Origin: JARBUG01 sp035628915
Lineage (GTDB): Bacteria; Bacillota; Sulfobacillia; Symbiobacteriales; Symbiobacteriaceae
NCBI GenBank assembly: GCA_035628915.1
Contig: DASPIW010000024.1
Location: 62,001-126,000, forward strand
Length of the DNA stretch: 64,000 nt
Direction: 5' to 3'
Positions within the stretch are counted from its first letter, which is position 1. Each line of letters begins with the position of its first letter. Below the pieces are notes generated by a model. It had not been told where the DNA came from, made no database searches, and saw nothing but the letters and a program-made list of their open reading frames with translations. Positions 8,705 through 16,468 of this stretch are shown here, piece after piece. The position numbers and the translations under genes were made by a program.

Positions 8705-9448
8705 GTGGCCTTTGCCGGAGGGGTGGCTGTGCTGGAACGGGAGCCGCTGTTGCCCGACCGGGAACCCTGGACGCCCGCCGCTTCATTCGTACTGCTGATC
8801 TCCATTTTGGGCTGGCTTGCACTGACGGGTATGATTCTGCACGTGGCCGGCCCGCTGCTGCGGGCATTTCTGCCCCATGCGGTCATCGCCCGCTGGGGCA
8901 GCCCGGTCACCTTTGTCGTCCTGGAGGCGGTCTGGCTGCTGCTGCTGCGCAGGCACCACCGGAGGCGCGGCGTCAAGCCCCTGTGGCAGGGCGCGGAACT
9001 GCGGAGCCCAGTGACGTGGCTTCTGCTCCTTGGTGCGGTCAGCCTGTGCGTTGGCACCAGCCTCCTGCGGTTCCGGCTTGCCGAAGGCAGTTTCGGTGGG
9101 GGCGCCGCCGGCCTGGCGAGCCTCGGGCCCGTGCAGTGGGGCCCTTCCCTCATGGTCTTGGCCGCCGGGGCAGGGCTGGCGCCGGTGACCGAAGAGTGGC
9201 TCTTCCGGGGCATCCTTCAGGAGGCGCTGACCCGGCGCTGGGGTCCCTGGCTCTCCATACCGGTAACGTCGCTGGCCTTCGGAGCGCTGCACGGTTTGGC
9301 AAGCATGTGGGTGGTGGCGGCGTACGGCCTGGTTCTGGGCTATCTGGCCCACCGGCGGCACAGCCTGACGGTGCCGATTATCGTCCACGCTCTGATCAAT
9401 TTGCTGGCCATGAGCATTCCGCTCCTGCTAGCCCTGTTCAATAGCTGA
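8705..9448 (+). CDS. CPBP family intramembrane glutamic endopeptidase (CAAX-protease-like)
   Basis: 247 residues with about six membrane segments. The catalytic motif EExxxR is present as E163, E164 and R168 (TEEWLFRG), and the second motif FxxxH as FGALH with H196, followed by NLLAM near the end. These are the active residues of the Rce1/CPBP (ABI) family. It lies 45 bases behind the ger operon on the same strand and could be co-transcribed, although there is no evidence of a germination role. The start is uncertain: GTG 8705 or one of the next two GTGs. The end overlaps the convergent FMN-binding gene by 11 bases. Confidence 0.85.
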   Translation: MAFAGGVAVLEREPLLPDREPWTPAASFVLLISILGWLALTGMILHVAGPLLRAFLPHAVIARWGSPVTFVVLEAVWLLLLRRHHRRRGVKPLWQGAELRSPVTWLLLLGAVSLCVGTSLLRFRLAEGSFGGGAAGLASLGPVQWGPSLMVLAAGAGLAPVTEEWLFRGILQEALTRRWGPWLSIPVTSLAFGALHGLASMWVVAAYGLVLGYLAHRRHSLTVPIIVHALINLLAMSIPLLLALFNS

Positions 9449-9896
9449 GGGCGGCGGCCATGACAGCCGCATCGAACCGGGCCGCCGCTTCGGGCGAGCC
9501 CGTTACTTCCCACCGGGGCTCCTGGGTCAGGACGGCCCCGAGGAACAGCACCTGATAGACCCGCAGGCCGGCCACCTCGGCCAGGGCAAAGGTGGGTGGG
9601 AGCCCGGGCAGGCCGGCGCCCAATATGCGGGCCGCACCATAGATTGTCCAGGCGCTGCCGGCGCCGTAGACCGTCAGGGCAACGCGCCCGTCGGCTGCCA
9701 GGTTGTGCATGAACTGGGTGCGAGTGTCGCCTACCAGTCGGACGACATCCGGGCTGCAGGCGACGACCCAGGAGATTACGTTGACGAAGGGTGCGCCGGC
9801 GGCGTCCAGGGTGGTCAACTGGACCAGACCCGGTGCCTGCATATGGGCAAAGAGCACATCCGGAATGCGAGCGAACGATTCGGCCAAAGTGTCCAC
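9438..9896 (-). CDS. Pyridoxamine 5'-phosphate oxidase family (FMN-binding split barrel) protein
   Basis: 152 residues in the size range of single-domain split-barrel flavoproteins. The order of the fold is visible: LVQLTTLDAAGAPFVNVISW (first strands), VRLVGDTRTQFMHNLAADGRVALTVYG, then a C-terminal hydrophobic segment. Members bind FMN or F420 and reduce or oxidise small substrates. The start is GTG at 9896 in the track of the family N-terminus. It is convergent with the CPBP gene, overlapping 11 bases, and is separated from the small upstream gene by a terminator. The substrate is unknown. Confidence 0.7.
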   Translation of the reverse strand: MDTLAESFARIPDVLFAHMQAPGLVQLTTLDAAGAPFVNVISWVVACSPDVVRLVGDTRTQFMHNLAADGRVALTVYGAGSAWTIYGAARILGAGLPGLPPTFALAEVAGLRVYQVLFLGAVLTQEPRWEVTGSPEAAARFDAAVMAAALSY

Positions 9897-9949
9897 ATCC
9901 TCTCGGTGGGCTTGCGCTGGTCTTCAGCATCACCAAAAGGATTACCTGC

Positions 9950-9984
9950 AAAACACCCCTCCGGCCCAGGCGGCCAAAGGGGTG
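9950..9984 (-). terminator. Rho-independent terminator after the small membrane protein gene
   Basis: On the minus strand CACCCCT (9984-9978) pairs with AGGGGTG (9960-9954), with additional GGCC/GGCC pairing in the loop, and is followed directly by TTTT. It lies six bases beyond the stop of the small membrane protein gene. Confidence 0.8.
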
Positions 9985-9990
9985 CTTCAC

Positions 9991-10173
9991 TCATTTGGAC
10001 AGGACCAGGAGCGCACCGACCATCATGGTCGTGAAACCCACGGAAACGCAGACCTTGAAAGCGTCGTGCATGGCGTTGGCCAGCAGTTGGTTCCTGATGC
10101 CCAGCGCGAGCGGCGTCAGCACCAGGATGCCCAGCAGGGCAATAACGACGCCGAAACCGAGAATGACCATCAT
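9991..10173 (-). CDS. Small two-helix membrane protein, function unknown
   Basis: 60 residues from ATG at 10173, preceded by GGAGAG nine bases upstream. Two hydrophobic segments flank a short amphipathic link: residues ~2-22 (MVILGFGVVIALLGILVL) and ~40-58 (VSVGFTTMMVGALLVLS). A longer reading frame exists upstream but lacks a ribosome binding site. It is followed by a good terminator, so it is a monocistronic transcript or the end of one. I do not recognise a family. Confidence 0.6.
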   Translation of the reverse strand: MMVILGFGVVIALLGILVLTPLALGIRNQLLANAMHDAFKVCVSVGFTTMMVGALLVLSK

Positions 10174-10236
10174 GCCGCTGTTCTCTCCTCGCCAAGCTTG
10201 TTCTGGCATACGCTCCCATTCTAACACGTATATTCA

Positions 10237-11772
10237 CTACATTCTAGACACATTTGTTTCTTTTGCGATGATCAGCCTGAGCCCGAAAGCCTTCCGGAAC
10301 TCCTCCGCCAGTGACTGCAGCCTGGCGATTTCGCCGCCGACCCCCGCAGGAGCGAATAGCTGCAGAACGGCCTCGCCGGCGTGGAGGCGAAACCCTAACG
10401 CGTCAACGGCGCCGGGGTCAAATAACGTCATCTCTCTGGCCATAGCCGTCAGTACGCCCAGGCGGCGCACTACTCCCTCATCGCCTTCAGCCAGAATGAC
10501 GGCAAACGGGTCGGTCAGCGCCTTGACTTTCCCCGCGCGCTGGTAAGCTGCGGCCGCTGCAGTAATGACGGTCTCCCGGTGGGTCAGGCCGTAGAGGCGC
10601 CCGTGGGCGAGCAAGTAGAAGGTGTGTTGTTCCTGCCCGTAAATGTTGACGGCCGCCCCTGCTTCAGCCAGGGCGCCCGCCGCTGCGATGCAGGCCCGGG
10701 TCCGGGGGCCGAGCCGGTGCACCGGCTGAAGGCCGTCGAACAGGGCCAGGGCAAGGCGGGCCGTTTCCCGGGAGCGGGCCTCATCAAGCCCATAGGAGTG
10801 AACCAGATTGGCCACGCTATATGCCAGGGGATCGTCGACCAGGGGCACGGCCCGCTGACGCAGCAGGTGGCGGTAAATCAGGCCCTCGCGCACGCCGTTG
10901 CCGCTGACGACGAGCTCCCGGGCGCCGGAGCGCCCCAGCAGTTGAACGATCATCGCGACGCCGCAGGGCAAAATATCCGCCCGGTCTTCGCCCACACCGG
11001 GAATTTTGGCGCGCTCGGCGACCGGTCGGGAGCGCACGAGGCGGTATACCGCCTCCACGCTCTCAGGGGAAAGCCGGTAGTTGTGCAGTACGTCCAGCGG
11101 ATAGCTGCGGGCTTTCCGGTCAATCCGGGCGATAGTCCGCACCGTGCCGCCCACGCCGATGAGCGGCAACTGGCGGGCGCTCCGCACGCACGGCACCGTC
11201 GCCAACAGCTCGCTCAAAAAGAGATTGAGCGTCGCGTAGGCATCGGCGCCGCCCTGCCCGCCGGGTACAAACCGTTCGGTAAGGTTGACGGCCCCGTAGG
11301 GCAGGCTGGTGCCGACCACCGGGCGGCGCCCGGCGAAGCGGACCAGTTCGGTGCTCGCACCCCCCATGTCGATCAGCAGGCCTTCCTGTTCATCCAGCGT
11401 ATTGAGGGCGCCCAGGAATGCCAGTTCCGACTCTTCCGCCTCGGAGATGATCCGGAAGGCCACGCCCGTCCTGCGGCCCACTTCTGCGATGAACTCCGGC
11501 CCGTTGGCCGCTTGCCGGACGGCGGCGGTGGCTACGGCCAGGTACTGTGCGGCGCCGTGGGTCCGTCCGATGCGCAGAAAGTCCTGCAGGGCGGCGAGCG
11601 TGCGCTCCAGCCCCGCCGGACTGATCACCCCGTCCTCGCCCAGGGCGGCGGCCAGGCGGACCACGGCTTTCGCCGTGGCCAACACCCGGAAGGCCCGGTC
11701 GTCGGTGATCCGGACCACGGCGAGGCGCACGGAGTTGGAGCCAAGATCGATCACACCAATGGTCCGGGTCAC
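10237..11772 (-). CDS. ppx: Exopolyphosphatase / pppGpp phosphohydrolase (Ppx/GppA family)
   Basis: 511 residues from GTG at 11772. The N-terminal ASKHA phosphatase domain shows the phosphate-1 loop IGVIDLGSNSVRLAVV, the second loop GLLIDMGGASTELV and the catalytic-glutamate region before AVNLTERF. A C-terminal helical domain resembles the HD-like region of long Ppx proteins. Ppx enzymes release terminal phosphate from polyphosphate or convert pppGpp to ppGpp. The start overlaps the stop of the HD gene as GTGA. The operon order kinase, kinase, HD, Ppx suggests linked nucleotide/polyphosphate metabolism. Confidence 0.92.
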   Translation of the reverse strand: MTRTIGVIDLGSNSVRLAVVRITDDRAFRVLATAKAVVRLAAALGEDGVISPAGLERTLAALQDFLRIGRTHGAAQYLAVATAAVRQAANGPEFIAEVGRRTGVAFRIISEAEESELAFLGALNTLDEQEGLLIDMGGASTELVRFAGRRPVVGTSLPYGAVNLTERFVPGGQGGADAYATLNLFLSELLATVPCVRSARQLPLIGVGGTVRTIARIDRKARSYPLDVLHNYRLSPESVEAVYRLVRSRPVAERAKIPGVGEDRADILPCGVAMIVQLLGRSGARELVVSGNGVREGLIYRHLLRQRAVPLVDDPLAYSVANLVHSYGLDEARSRETARLALALFDGLQPVHRLGPRTRACIAAAGALAEAGAAVNIYGQEQHTFYLLAHGRLYGLTHRETVITAAAAAYQRAGKVKALTDPFAVILAEGDEGVVRRLGVLTAMAREMTLFDPGAVDALGFRLHAGEAVLQLFAPAGVGGEIARLQSLAEEFRKAFGLRLIIAKETNVSRM

Positions 11773-12350
11773 TGCGGTCGCTCCCCTGGGTGGACCATGG
11801 CCCATGCGACCTTGCGCCCGAAGGCGGGCTCCATCAGGATCGCTTTGCGGCGCAGCAGCTCGGCCAGGCCCCCGGGGTCCAGGCCGCTCACAGCCACGTG
11901 GATCTTTCGACCGGTCACCTCGGTGCCGGCGATGTGGACCTGGCCAGTCCGGTCATGGTCGAGGCCGTCGGCCAGGCGCACCAGCGCCGCCAGCTGCAAG
12001 GCGGGGCGCCCGGGCGGGGGCACCGGCCGCTTGCGGTGGCTCCGGGCCAGGTAGGCCAGCAACGCCCGCTGTTTTGGCGGATAGCCGGCCAGTGCGGCAT
12101 CCGTTGCAATCAGATACTCGCCGTGCCGGTGGTGCCCCCGGTAGCTCACAAAATGGCCGATATCGTGCAGCAGCGCGCCGTGCGTCAGCAGGCGGGCCTC
12201 CTCCTCACCCAGGCCATGCAGCGGCCCGAGCAGGTCGAACAAACGCCGTGCGAGGGCCGCCACACGCCGGCAGTGCGGCTCCTCGTACCGGTACTTCTCG
12301 CACATGGCGAAGACCAGTGGGTCGAACGGGACGGGCTCAGGAGCCGTCAT
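11769..12350 (-). CDS. HD domain phosphohydrolase
   Basis: 193 residues from ATG 12350, with AAAGGGG upstream. The metal-binding HD motif is clear: H in EEPHCRRVAALA, the HD pair in GALLHDIGHFVSYRGHHRHGEYLI and a downstream LVRLADGLDHDR aspartate block. The fold matches the C-terminal HD part found fused to Ppx/GppA in other bacteria, so the two adjacent genes may be the split equivalent. It overlaps ppx by four bases. Expected substrates are phosphorylated nucleotides, but the specificity is not visible. Confidence 0.8.
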   Translation of the reverse strand: MTAPEPVPFDPLVFAMCEKYRYEEPHCRRVAALARRLFDLLGPLHGLGEEEARLLTHGALLHDIGHFVSYRGHHRHGEYLIATDAALAGYPPKQRALLAYLARSHRKRPVPPPGRPALQLAALVRLADGLDHDRTGQVHIAGTEVTGRKIHVAVSGLDPGGLAELLRRKAILMEPAFGRKVAWAMVHPGERPQ

Positions 12351-12354
12351 GGCG

Positions 12355-13050
12355 CTATCCCCTTTCCAGCACCCGTTCGATGCGTTCCTGCACCTGTTCG
12401 TGGATCTCCTTCCGGGACCGGGACCCGTCAATGGCCGCAAACTGATAATTGGCGGCCATGCTGTCGTAGTGCCCCTGGAGCAGGGCCTGGTAGCGCAGGT
12501 AGCTGGTGACCCGGTCAGGCGCCAGCCCCATATCCATGCCCGCTTCCCAGTAGTCCAGGAAGCGCTCCTTGGCCAGCGCCCGGTGGAGCCGCTCTTCCGG
12601 CGTGGTCTGCAGGTAGATGGTCAAATCCGGCCGCAAAGCGAATCCGTACAGCTTCTCGAGCCAGTCCCGCCGGGCGCCCCGGGCCAGGTCCCGCGCCATC
12701 ACCGCGAAAATATACCGGTCGGCCAGTACGACCAAACCGGCCCGGAGGGCGGGAATGACGCGGTTCTCCAGTTGGTCGGCCAAGTCGGTAGCATAGAGAA
12801 GGCTGAGGGTGGTACGCCCCAAGAGGTTGCCGCGCTTGGCCCGGGTGATCATCCGCCCGGCCAGGGAGGAGCGGCGCAGGCCGGTGTCCAGCACGGCATG
12901 GCCACGGCGCTCCAGCCAGTCCTTCGCCATGGCGATTTGCGTGGAGCGGCCGCAGCCGTCGGCGCCTTCGATGACGATGAGGTACCCTGGCCAGTCGTTC
13001 TCCTTGAGGTAAGGCAGGCCCGCGCCGAAATACGACCACTGGCGGCTCAT
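12355..13050 (-). CDS. Thymidylate-kinase-like P-loop protein with Lys-to-Arg P-loop change
   Basis: 231 residues with the thymidylate kinase layout: P-loop EGADGCGRST (residues 28-37), the LADRY motif, and a C-terminal QERIERVLERG helix. The invariant Walker A lysine is replaced by arginine (R35), which usually weakens or abolishes phosphoryl transfer. It is a paralogue of the kinase encoded directly upstream and overlaps it by four bases, so the two may form a heteromer with one active and one regulatory or altered subunit. Next to Ppx and HD genes, a role in (poly)phosphate or nucleotide metabolism is possible. A normal tmk gene presumably exists elsewhere. Confidence 0.78.
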   Translation of the reverse strand: MSRQWSYFGAGLPYLKENDWPGYLIVIEGADGCGRSTQIAMAKDWLERRGHAVLDTGLRRSSLAGRMITRAKRGNLLGRTTLSLLYATDLADQLENRVIPALRAGLVVLADRYIFAVMARDLARGARRDWLEKLYGFALRPDLTIYLQTTPEERLHRALAKERFLDYWEAGMDMGLAPDRVTSYLRYQALLQGHYDSMAANYQFAAIDGSRSRKEIHEQVQERIERVLERG

Positions 13051-13724
13051 GTGCGCTCCTCCCCCTGCCCCAGCATTTGGGCGACAGCCGCCCGCATTTG
13101 CACCTGCTGAACGTCTATCGGGCGGGTAGCATCGATCACAACGAAGCCCATCCGCTTGGCCATCTGGTCGTACTGCTCCTTGATCAGGCCTTGAAAGAGC
13201 CGGAACGACTCCACGGGGTCGGCGGAGAGGCCCAGGTCCATGCCGGCTTCATGGTGCTTCAGCTCCGGGCGCCGGGCCAGGACCCGGTGCAGCGAGACTT
13301 CGAGGGGTGCCTGGAAGTAGAAGGCCAGGTCGGGTTTGACGGCAAACCGGTAAGCGTTGCGAATCCACTCCGGATCGCACCCGCGCACGGCGTCACGGGC
13401 GTAAGCCGTGTATGTGTACCGGTCGGCCAGCACGAGATATCCGGCCTGCAGGTGGGGCAGAATCAGCGTCTCGTAGCGGTCGGCAAAGTCGCAGGCGTGA
13501 ATAAGGCAGAAGGTCGTGGGAGTAAGGGCCTTCTCCTTCTTCGCCTTCTTCGTCGCCGCCCTGACCAGTTCCGACGAGTTCCACTCCGTGAAGAAGACCC
13601 GGTGGCCGGAGAATTCCAGCCAACGCTTCAGCAGGTACAATTGGGTCGATTTCCCGGACCCATCGCCCCCTTCCACCACAATCAGCCGACCCGGATAACG
13701 ATGCGCGGCCTTGGCTCCATCCAT
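13047..13724 (-). CDS. Thymidylate-kinase-like protein with intact P-loop
   Basis: 225 residues from ATG 13724; GTG 13733 is an alternative, and the longer upstream frame has no family-like sequence. The P-loop EGGDGSGKST (residues 18-27, K25) is intact, and LVLADRYTYTAYARD carries the DRY motif of the dTMP kinase family. The spacing to the C-terminal helix is normal. It is the first gene of a four-gene run with its R35 paralogue, HD and Ppx. PPK2 polyphosphate kinases share the same overall fold as thymidylate kinases, so a polyphosphate-linked reaction is a testable alternative to dTMP phosphorylation. Confidence 0.8.
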   Translation of the reverse strand: MDGAKAAHRYPGRLIVVEGGDGSGKSTQLYLLKRWLEFSGHRVFFTEWNSSELVRAATKKAKKEKALTPTTFCLIHACDFADRYETLILPHLQAGYLVLADRYTYTAYARDAVRGCDPEWIRNAYRFAVKPDLAFYFQAPLEVSLHRVLARRPELKHHEAGMDLGLSADPVESFRLFQGLIKEQYDQMAKRMGFVVIDATRPIDVQQVQMRAAVAQMLGQGEERT

Positions 13725-13957
13725 CTCCGGCACGCTCCATTTAACAGACTGGCCTGGAAAAACGCCTGTGAAGGGAAGTCTACCGACAGTTCGCCACTGA
13801 TCATATGCTGGAATGGCTCGAACACATGCGGAGCGAGGGAGTCTCATGCTGCAAACCGGTAAGCGGAGCGTCCCGGTAGCATAATCAAGCCCGGACGGCG
13901 ACTTGTCCGTGGTATCTGTACCATGAATGGTCGATCTCCCCGAGTCGCAGTTGGCCT

Positions 13958-13986
13958 TTGACCTTTCGGGCCCCGCTTGATAGAGT
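13958..13986 (+). promoter_or_regulatory. Sigma-A-type promoter for the MFS-marR operon
   Basis: TTGACC (13958-13963) and TAGAGT (13981-13986) are 17 bases apart, about 46 bases before the MFS start. The rest of the 308-base divergent gap to the kinase operon shows nothing else that I can support. Confidence 0.5.
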
Positions 13987-14032
13987 GGAGGAGACAACCG
14001 TTTAGAACTCAACCATATGCGAGGGATGCGCC

Positions 14033-15220
14033 GTGCACGACACCCCCGCCCCGATCTGGAACCGGGACTTTACGCTGCTCTGGATCACCAACTTCCTCAT
14101 GGCGACCAGCTTCTACTTCCTCCTGCCCACGGTCCCGCCCTACTCGACTCAGGTGCTCGGCGCCGACAACAGCCAGGTCGGCTATCTGATCGGCGTGTAC
14201 ACCTTATCGGCACTGGCCGTCCGGCCCCTGGCCGGATACCTGCTGGACGCCAAAGGGCGCCGGGTCACGTACCTGGCCGGGCTGCTCTTCTTCGCGGGGT
14301 TCATCTTCCTGTACGGGGCGGCTGGCAGCTTTGCGATGCTGCTGGGGCTGCGGGTGCTGCACGGGTTTGCCTGGGGCACGCTGACCACCGGCGGCTCCAC
14401 CGTCGCCGCCGACCTGCTGCCCGCCCAGCGGCGGGGCGAGGGGCTTGGCTACTACGGGCTCACCATGGCCATGGCCATGGCCATCGGGCCCATGGTCGGG
14501 CTGAAAGTGATGGGCGGCGGCGAATACGGCCGCCTTTTCCTGACGGCGGGCTGCATCGCGGCGGCAGCGTTCCTACTGAGCGTCGTCATCCGTTATCCCC
14601 GGGTGGCCCCCGCCGGGCGCAAGCTCTCGCTGGACTCCTTTATCGACCGGAAGATCCTGCCCGTGGCGACCATCAACCTACTGACGACGATGACCTATGG
14701 CGGGGTCGTCTCCTTTATCACCCTGTTTGCGGCGGAGCGCGGGCTGGACGGCGGCCTCTTCTTCCTGGCTTACGCCGGCGCCCTCAGCCTGAGCCGGCCC
14801 GTGGCAGGGCGACTGCAGGATAAGCATGGGCCGAACGTCATCTTGGGCCTCGGCATCGTCACAATGGCCGCCGGCTTCCTGGTACTGGCCTCCAGCCAGA
14901 CCGCGCCGGTCTTCGTGGCGGCGTCGGTGCTGCTGGGCATCGGCAACGGCAACATCGGGCCGACGCTGCAGGCGATGGCCCTGGGCCTGGTGGCGCCCCA
15001 GCGCCGAGGTGTCGCCAGTTCCACCCTCTTCTCCGCCACCGACCTGGGCATCGGGCTGGGGTCCACGGTGCTGGGCTGGGTGGCTGATGCGGCCTCCCTG
15101 TCGGCCATGTACATGGTCAGCGCCACCCTGCTCGTGCTGCCGCTCGCCGTCTTCTACCTGTACGTCCGTCGGTACTATGGAAACGAGGTGGAAAAACTCA
15201 AGCATGGCCGACCTGCATAA
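14033..15220 (+). CDS. MFS transporter (12-TM drug/sugar efflux type)
   Basis: 395 residues with 12 hydrophobic segments. Motif A of the major facilitator superfamily is visible between TM2 and TM3 as GYLLDAKGRRVTYLAG and partly repeated in the second half as GRLQDKHGPNVILG. An AIGPMVGLKVMG motif lies near TM5. It starts at GTG. The last 17 bases overlap the marR gene, a common arrangement in which the MarR protein represses its own exporter. The substrate is not predictable. Confidence 0.9.
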   Translation: MHDTPAPIWNRDFTLLWITNFLMATSFYFLLPTVPPYSTQVLGADNSQVGYLIGVYTLSALAVRPLAGYLLDAKGRRVTYLAGLLFFAGFIFLYGAAGSFAMLLGLRVLHGFAWGTLTTGGSTVAADLLPAQRRGEGLGYYGLTMAMAMAIGPMVGLKVMGGGEYGRLFLTAGCIAAAAFLLSVVIRYPRVAPAGRKLSLDSFIDRKILPVATINLLTTMTYGGVVSFITLFAAERGLDGGLFFLAYAGALSLSRPVAGRLQDKHGPNVILGLGIVTMAAGFLVLASSQTAPVFVAASVLLGIGNGNIGPTLQAMALGLVAPQRRGVASSTLFSATDLGIGLGSTVLGWVADAASLSAMYMVSATLLVLPLAVFYLYVRRYYGNEVEKLKHGRPA

Positions 15221-15632
15221 CAACGTCGGAAAGTACCTGTCGGTGGCCACCCGCCACATGCAGGCTGCGATGGCCCGCCGCATGGAGCACCTGGGCATCG
15301 GGGCGGGGCAGTACCCGTATCTTTTCTCTCTGTATCATGAAGATGGACAGACCCAGCAGCATCTGGCTGACCGGCTTCTTGTTGACAAGTCGGCGGCGGT
15401 CGGCGCCATCAACCGGCTCGAAGGGCTGGGGTACGTGGAGCGGCGCACCGACGCTGCCGACCGGCGCCATTACCGCATCCACCTGACCGACCGGGGGCGG
15501 GAGATTCGACCGGAACTTGAGCGCATCGTCGAGGAAGTCCTGGCGCAGGCGCTGGATGGGATGGACAACCGTGAGCGGGACGCCTTGCTTGCAGCCCTGC
15601 GCAAAGTCGTGGAGCACATGACAGCCAAATAA
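15204..15632 (+). CDS. MarR family transcriptional regulator
   Basis: 142 residues. The winged-helix region is clear: GIGAGQYPYLFSLYHEDGQTQ, the recognition helix QHLADRLLVDKSAAVGAINRLE and the wing YVERRTDAADRRHYRIHLTDRG with the conserved DxRxxxxxLT pattern. The start lies inside the MFS gene. It likely senses the transporter's substrate and represses the two-gene operon. A strong hairpin ends the transcript. Confidence 0.9.
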   Translation: MADLHNNVGKYLSVATRHMQAAMARRMEHLGIGAGQYPYLFSLYHEDGQTQQHLADRLLVDKSAAVGAINRLEGLGYVERRTDAADRRHYRIHLTDRGREIRPELERIVEEVLAQALDGMDNRERDALLAALRKVVEHMTAK

Positions 15633-15634
15633 GG

Positions 15635-15662
15635 GAGACCCGGGGCGCCCGCCCCGGGTCTC
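15635..15662 (+). terminator. Strong hairpin after marR
   Basis: A perfect 12-bp stem, GAGACCCGGGGC / GCCCCGGGTCTC, with a four-base loop, starting three bases after the marR stop. There is no T-run, as is usual in such GC-rich DNA. Confidence 0.7.
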
Positions 15663-15721
15663 TCCGCCTTACTGGCCGTTTGCCTTGGACTGGATCCGCA
15701 GGATCAGCACGGTTGCTTGCG

Positions 15722-15832
15722 CCCTGGGTCTTCCTCTTCAGCCCGGTGCTGATCGGCTCCGTCCTGCTGGTCCTGATGGCGGTCATCTATCACAACCTTT
15801 TCAAGAGCCGCCGCTACCCGGAGTACTGGTAA
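15722..15832 (+). pseudogene. C-terminal remnant of an HPP-family membrane protein
   Basis: The frame ending at TAA 15830-15832 encodes PWVFLFSPVLIGSVLLVLM then AVIYHNLFKSRRYPEYW, which has the look of the last transmembrane helix and tail of HPP-family integral membrane proteins. The N-terminal three quarters are absent: immediately upstream is the marR terminator. There is no plausible start with a ribosome binding site. I read it as a deletion remnant. The family assignment is by recalled C-terminal pattern only. Confidence 0.45.
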
Positions 15833-15841
15833 AGCAAAGAG

Positions 15842-15860
15842 CCGCCCTGTCGCAGGGCGG
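15842..15860 (-). terminator. Terminator of the ydj/ynj-like operon
   Basis: CCGCCCTG / CAGGGCGG with a TCG loop. On the minus strand it follows the CDP-alcohol phosphatidyltransferase stop by 12 bases and is followed by a pyrimidine-rich CTCTTTGCTTT. It could also serve the plus-strand remnant. Confidence 0.65.
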
Positions 15861-15872
15861 TTCAACTCTCCA

Positions 15873-16466
15873 TCAGGCGCCCGCCAGAAACCGGCGGACT
15901 TCGAGAATCCGCTGGCAAATGGTGACCCCCACCAGGGCTGCGGCGACATAGGCGATCATCGCCCCATGCGCAGGGAAGAGAATCAGGGCGGTGAAGGCCA
16001 GGAACCCCTCCGTTCGCTCCATGATCCCGGCCTGGTAGTAGAAGGACTTCTTCGTGGGCTGATCCTTCACCAGAATGCCGGTGGTCAGGAAGACCGTCAG
16101 CGAAAGGATGAAGCTGACGGCCAGGACCAGCAGGGGCAGGGCACGCGCCGGATCGCGCAGGCCCAGCCCGACCAGCACCGCCCCCTCCACCACCCGGTCA
16201 AACGTGATATCCAGGAACGTGCCCCAGGCCGTCGGACACTTGAGCCGCCGGGCCATCTGGCCGTCGACGGCGTCCAGCAGGCCGGACAGCCAGAGCAGCG
16301 CCACGGCGCCCCACGGCCGGCCGGCCGCGACCAGGGGCGCCGTCGCGACCCCGCAGACCATAGCCGCCGCCGTCACCTGGTTCGGGCACAGGCCGCAGCC
16401 CACCAGCAGCTCCGCCGTCTTCTCGAAGACCGGGTTGATGTACCGGCGCACATGGGTGTCCAGCAT
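15873..16466 (-). CDS. CDP-alcohol phosphatidyltransferase family protein (YnjF-like)
   Basis: 197 residues with the full family signature DxxDGxxAR...GxxxDxxxD: D65, D68, G69, A72, R73, G82, D86 and D90. Several membrane helices follow. Such enzymes transfer a phosphatidyl group from CDP-diacylglycerol to an alcohol. It is the last gene of the operon, two bases after the ATPase stop with GGGAG ahead of its ATG. In E. coli ynjF likewise closes the ynjABCDEF cluster, which supports orthology by position. The alcohol acceptor is unknown. Confidence 0.85.
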   Translation of the reverse strand: MLDTHVRRYINPVFEKTAELLVGCGLCPNQVTAAAMVCGVATAPLVAAGRPWGAVALLWLSGLLDAVDGQMARRLKCPTAWGTFLDITFDRVVEGAVLVGLGLRDPARALPLLVLAVSFILSLTVFLTTGILVKDQPTKKSFYYQAGIMERTEGFLAFTALILFPAHGAMIAYVAAALVGVTICQRILEVRRFLAGA

Positions 16467-16468
16467 CG

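Noticed and set aside
10579..12054. 491-residue plus-strand ORF spanning the ppx and HD genes
   Set aside because: Antisense shadow covering two well-supported genes and their 4-base overlap.
13734..14012. N-terminal extension of the second thymidylate-kinase-like protein
   Set aside because: The extra 90 residues have no family similarity and overlap the promoter region; starts at 13724 or 13733 fit the family length.
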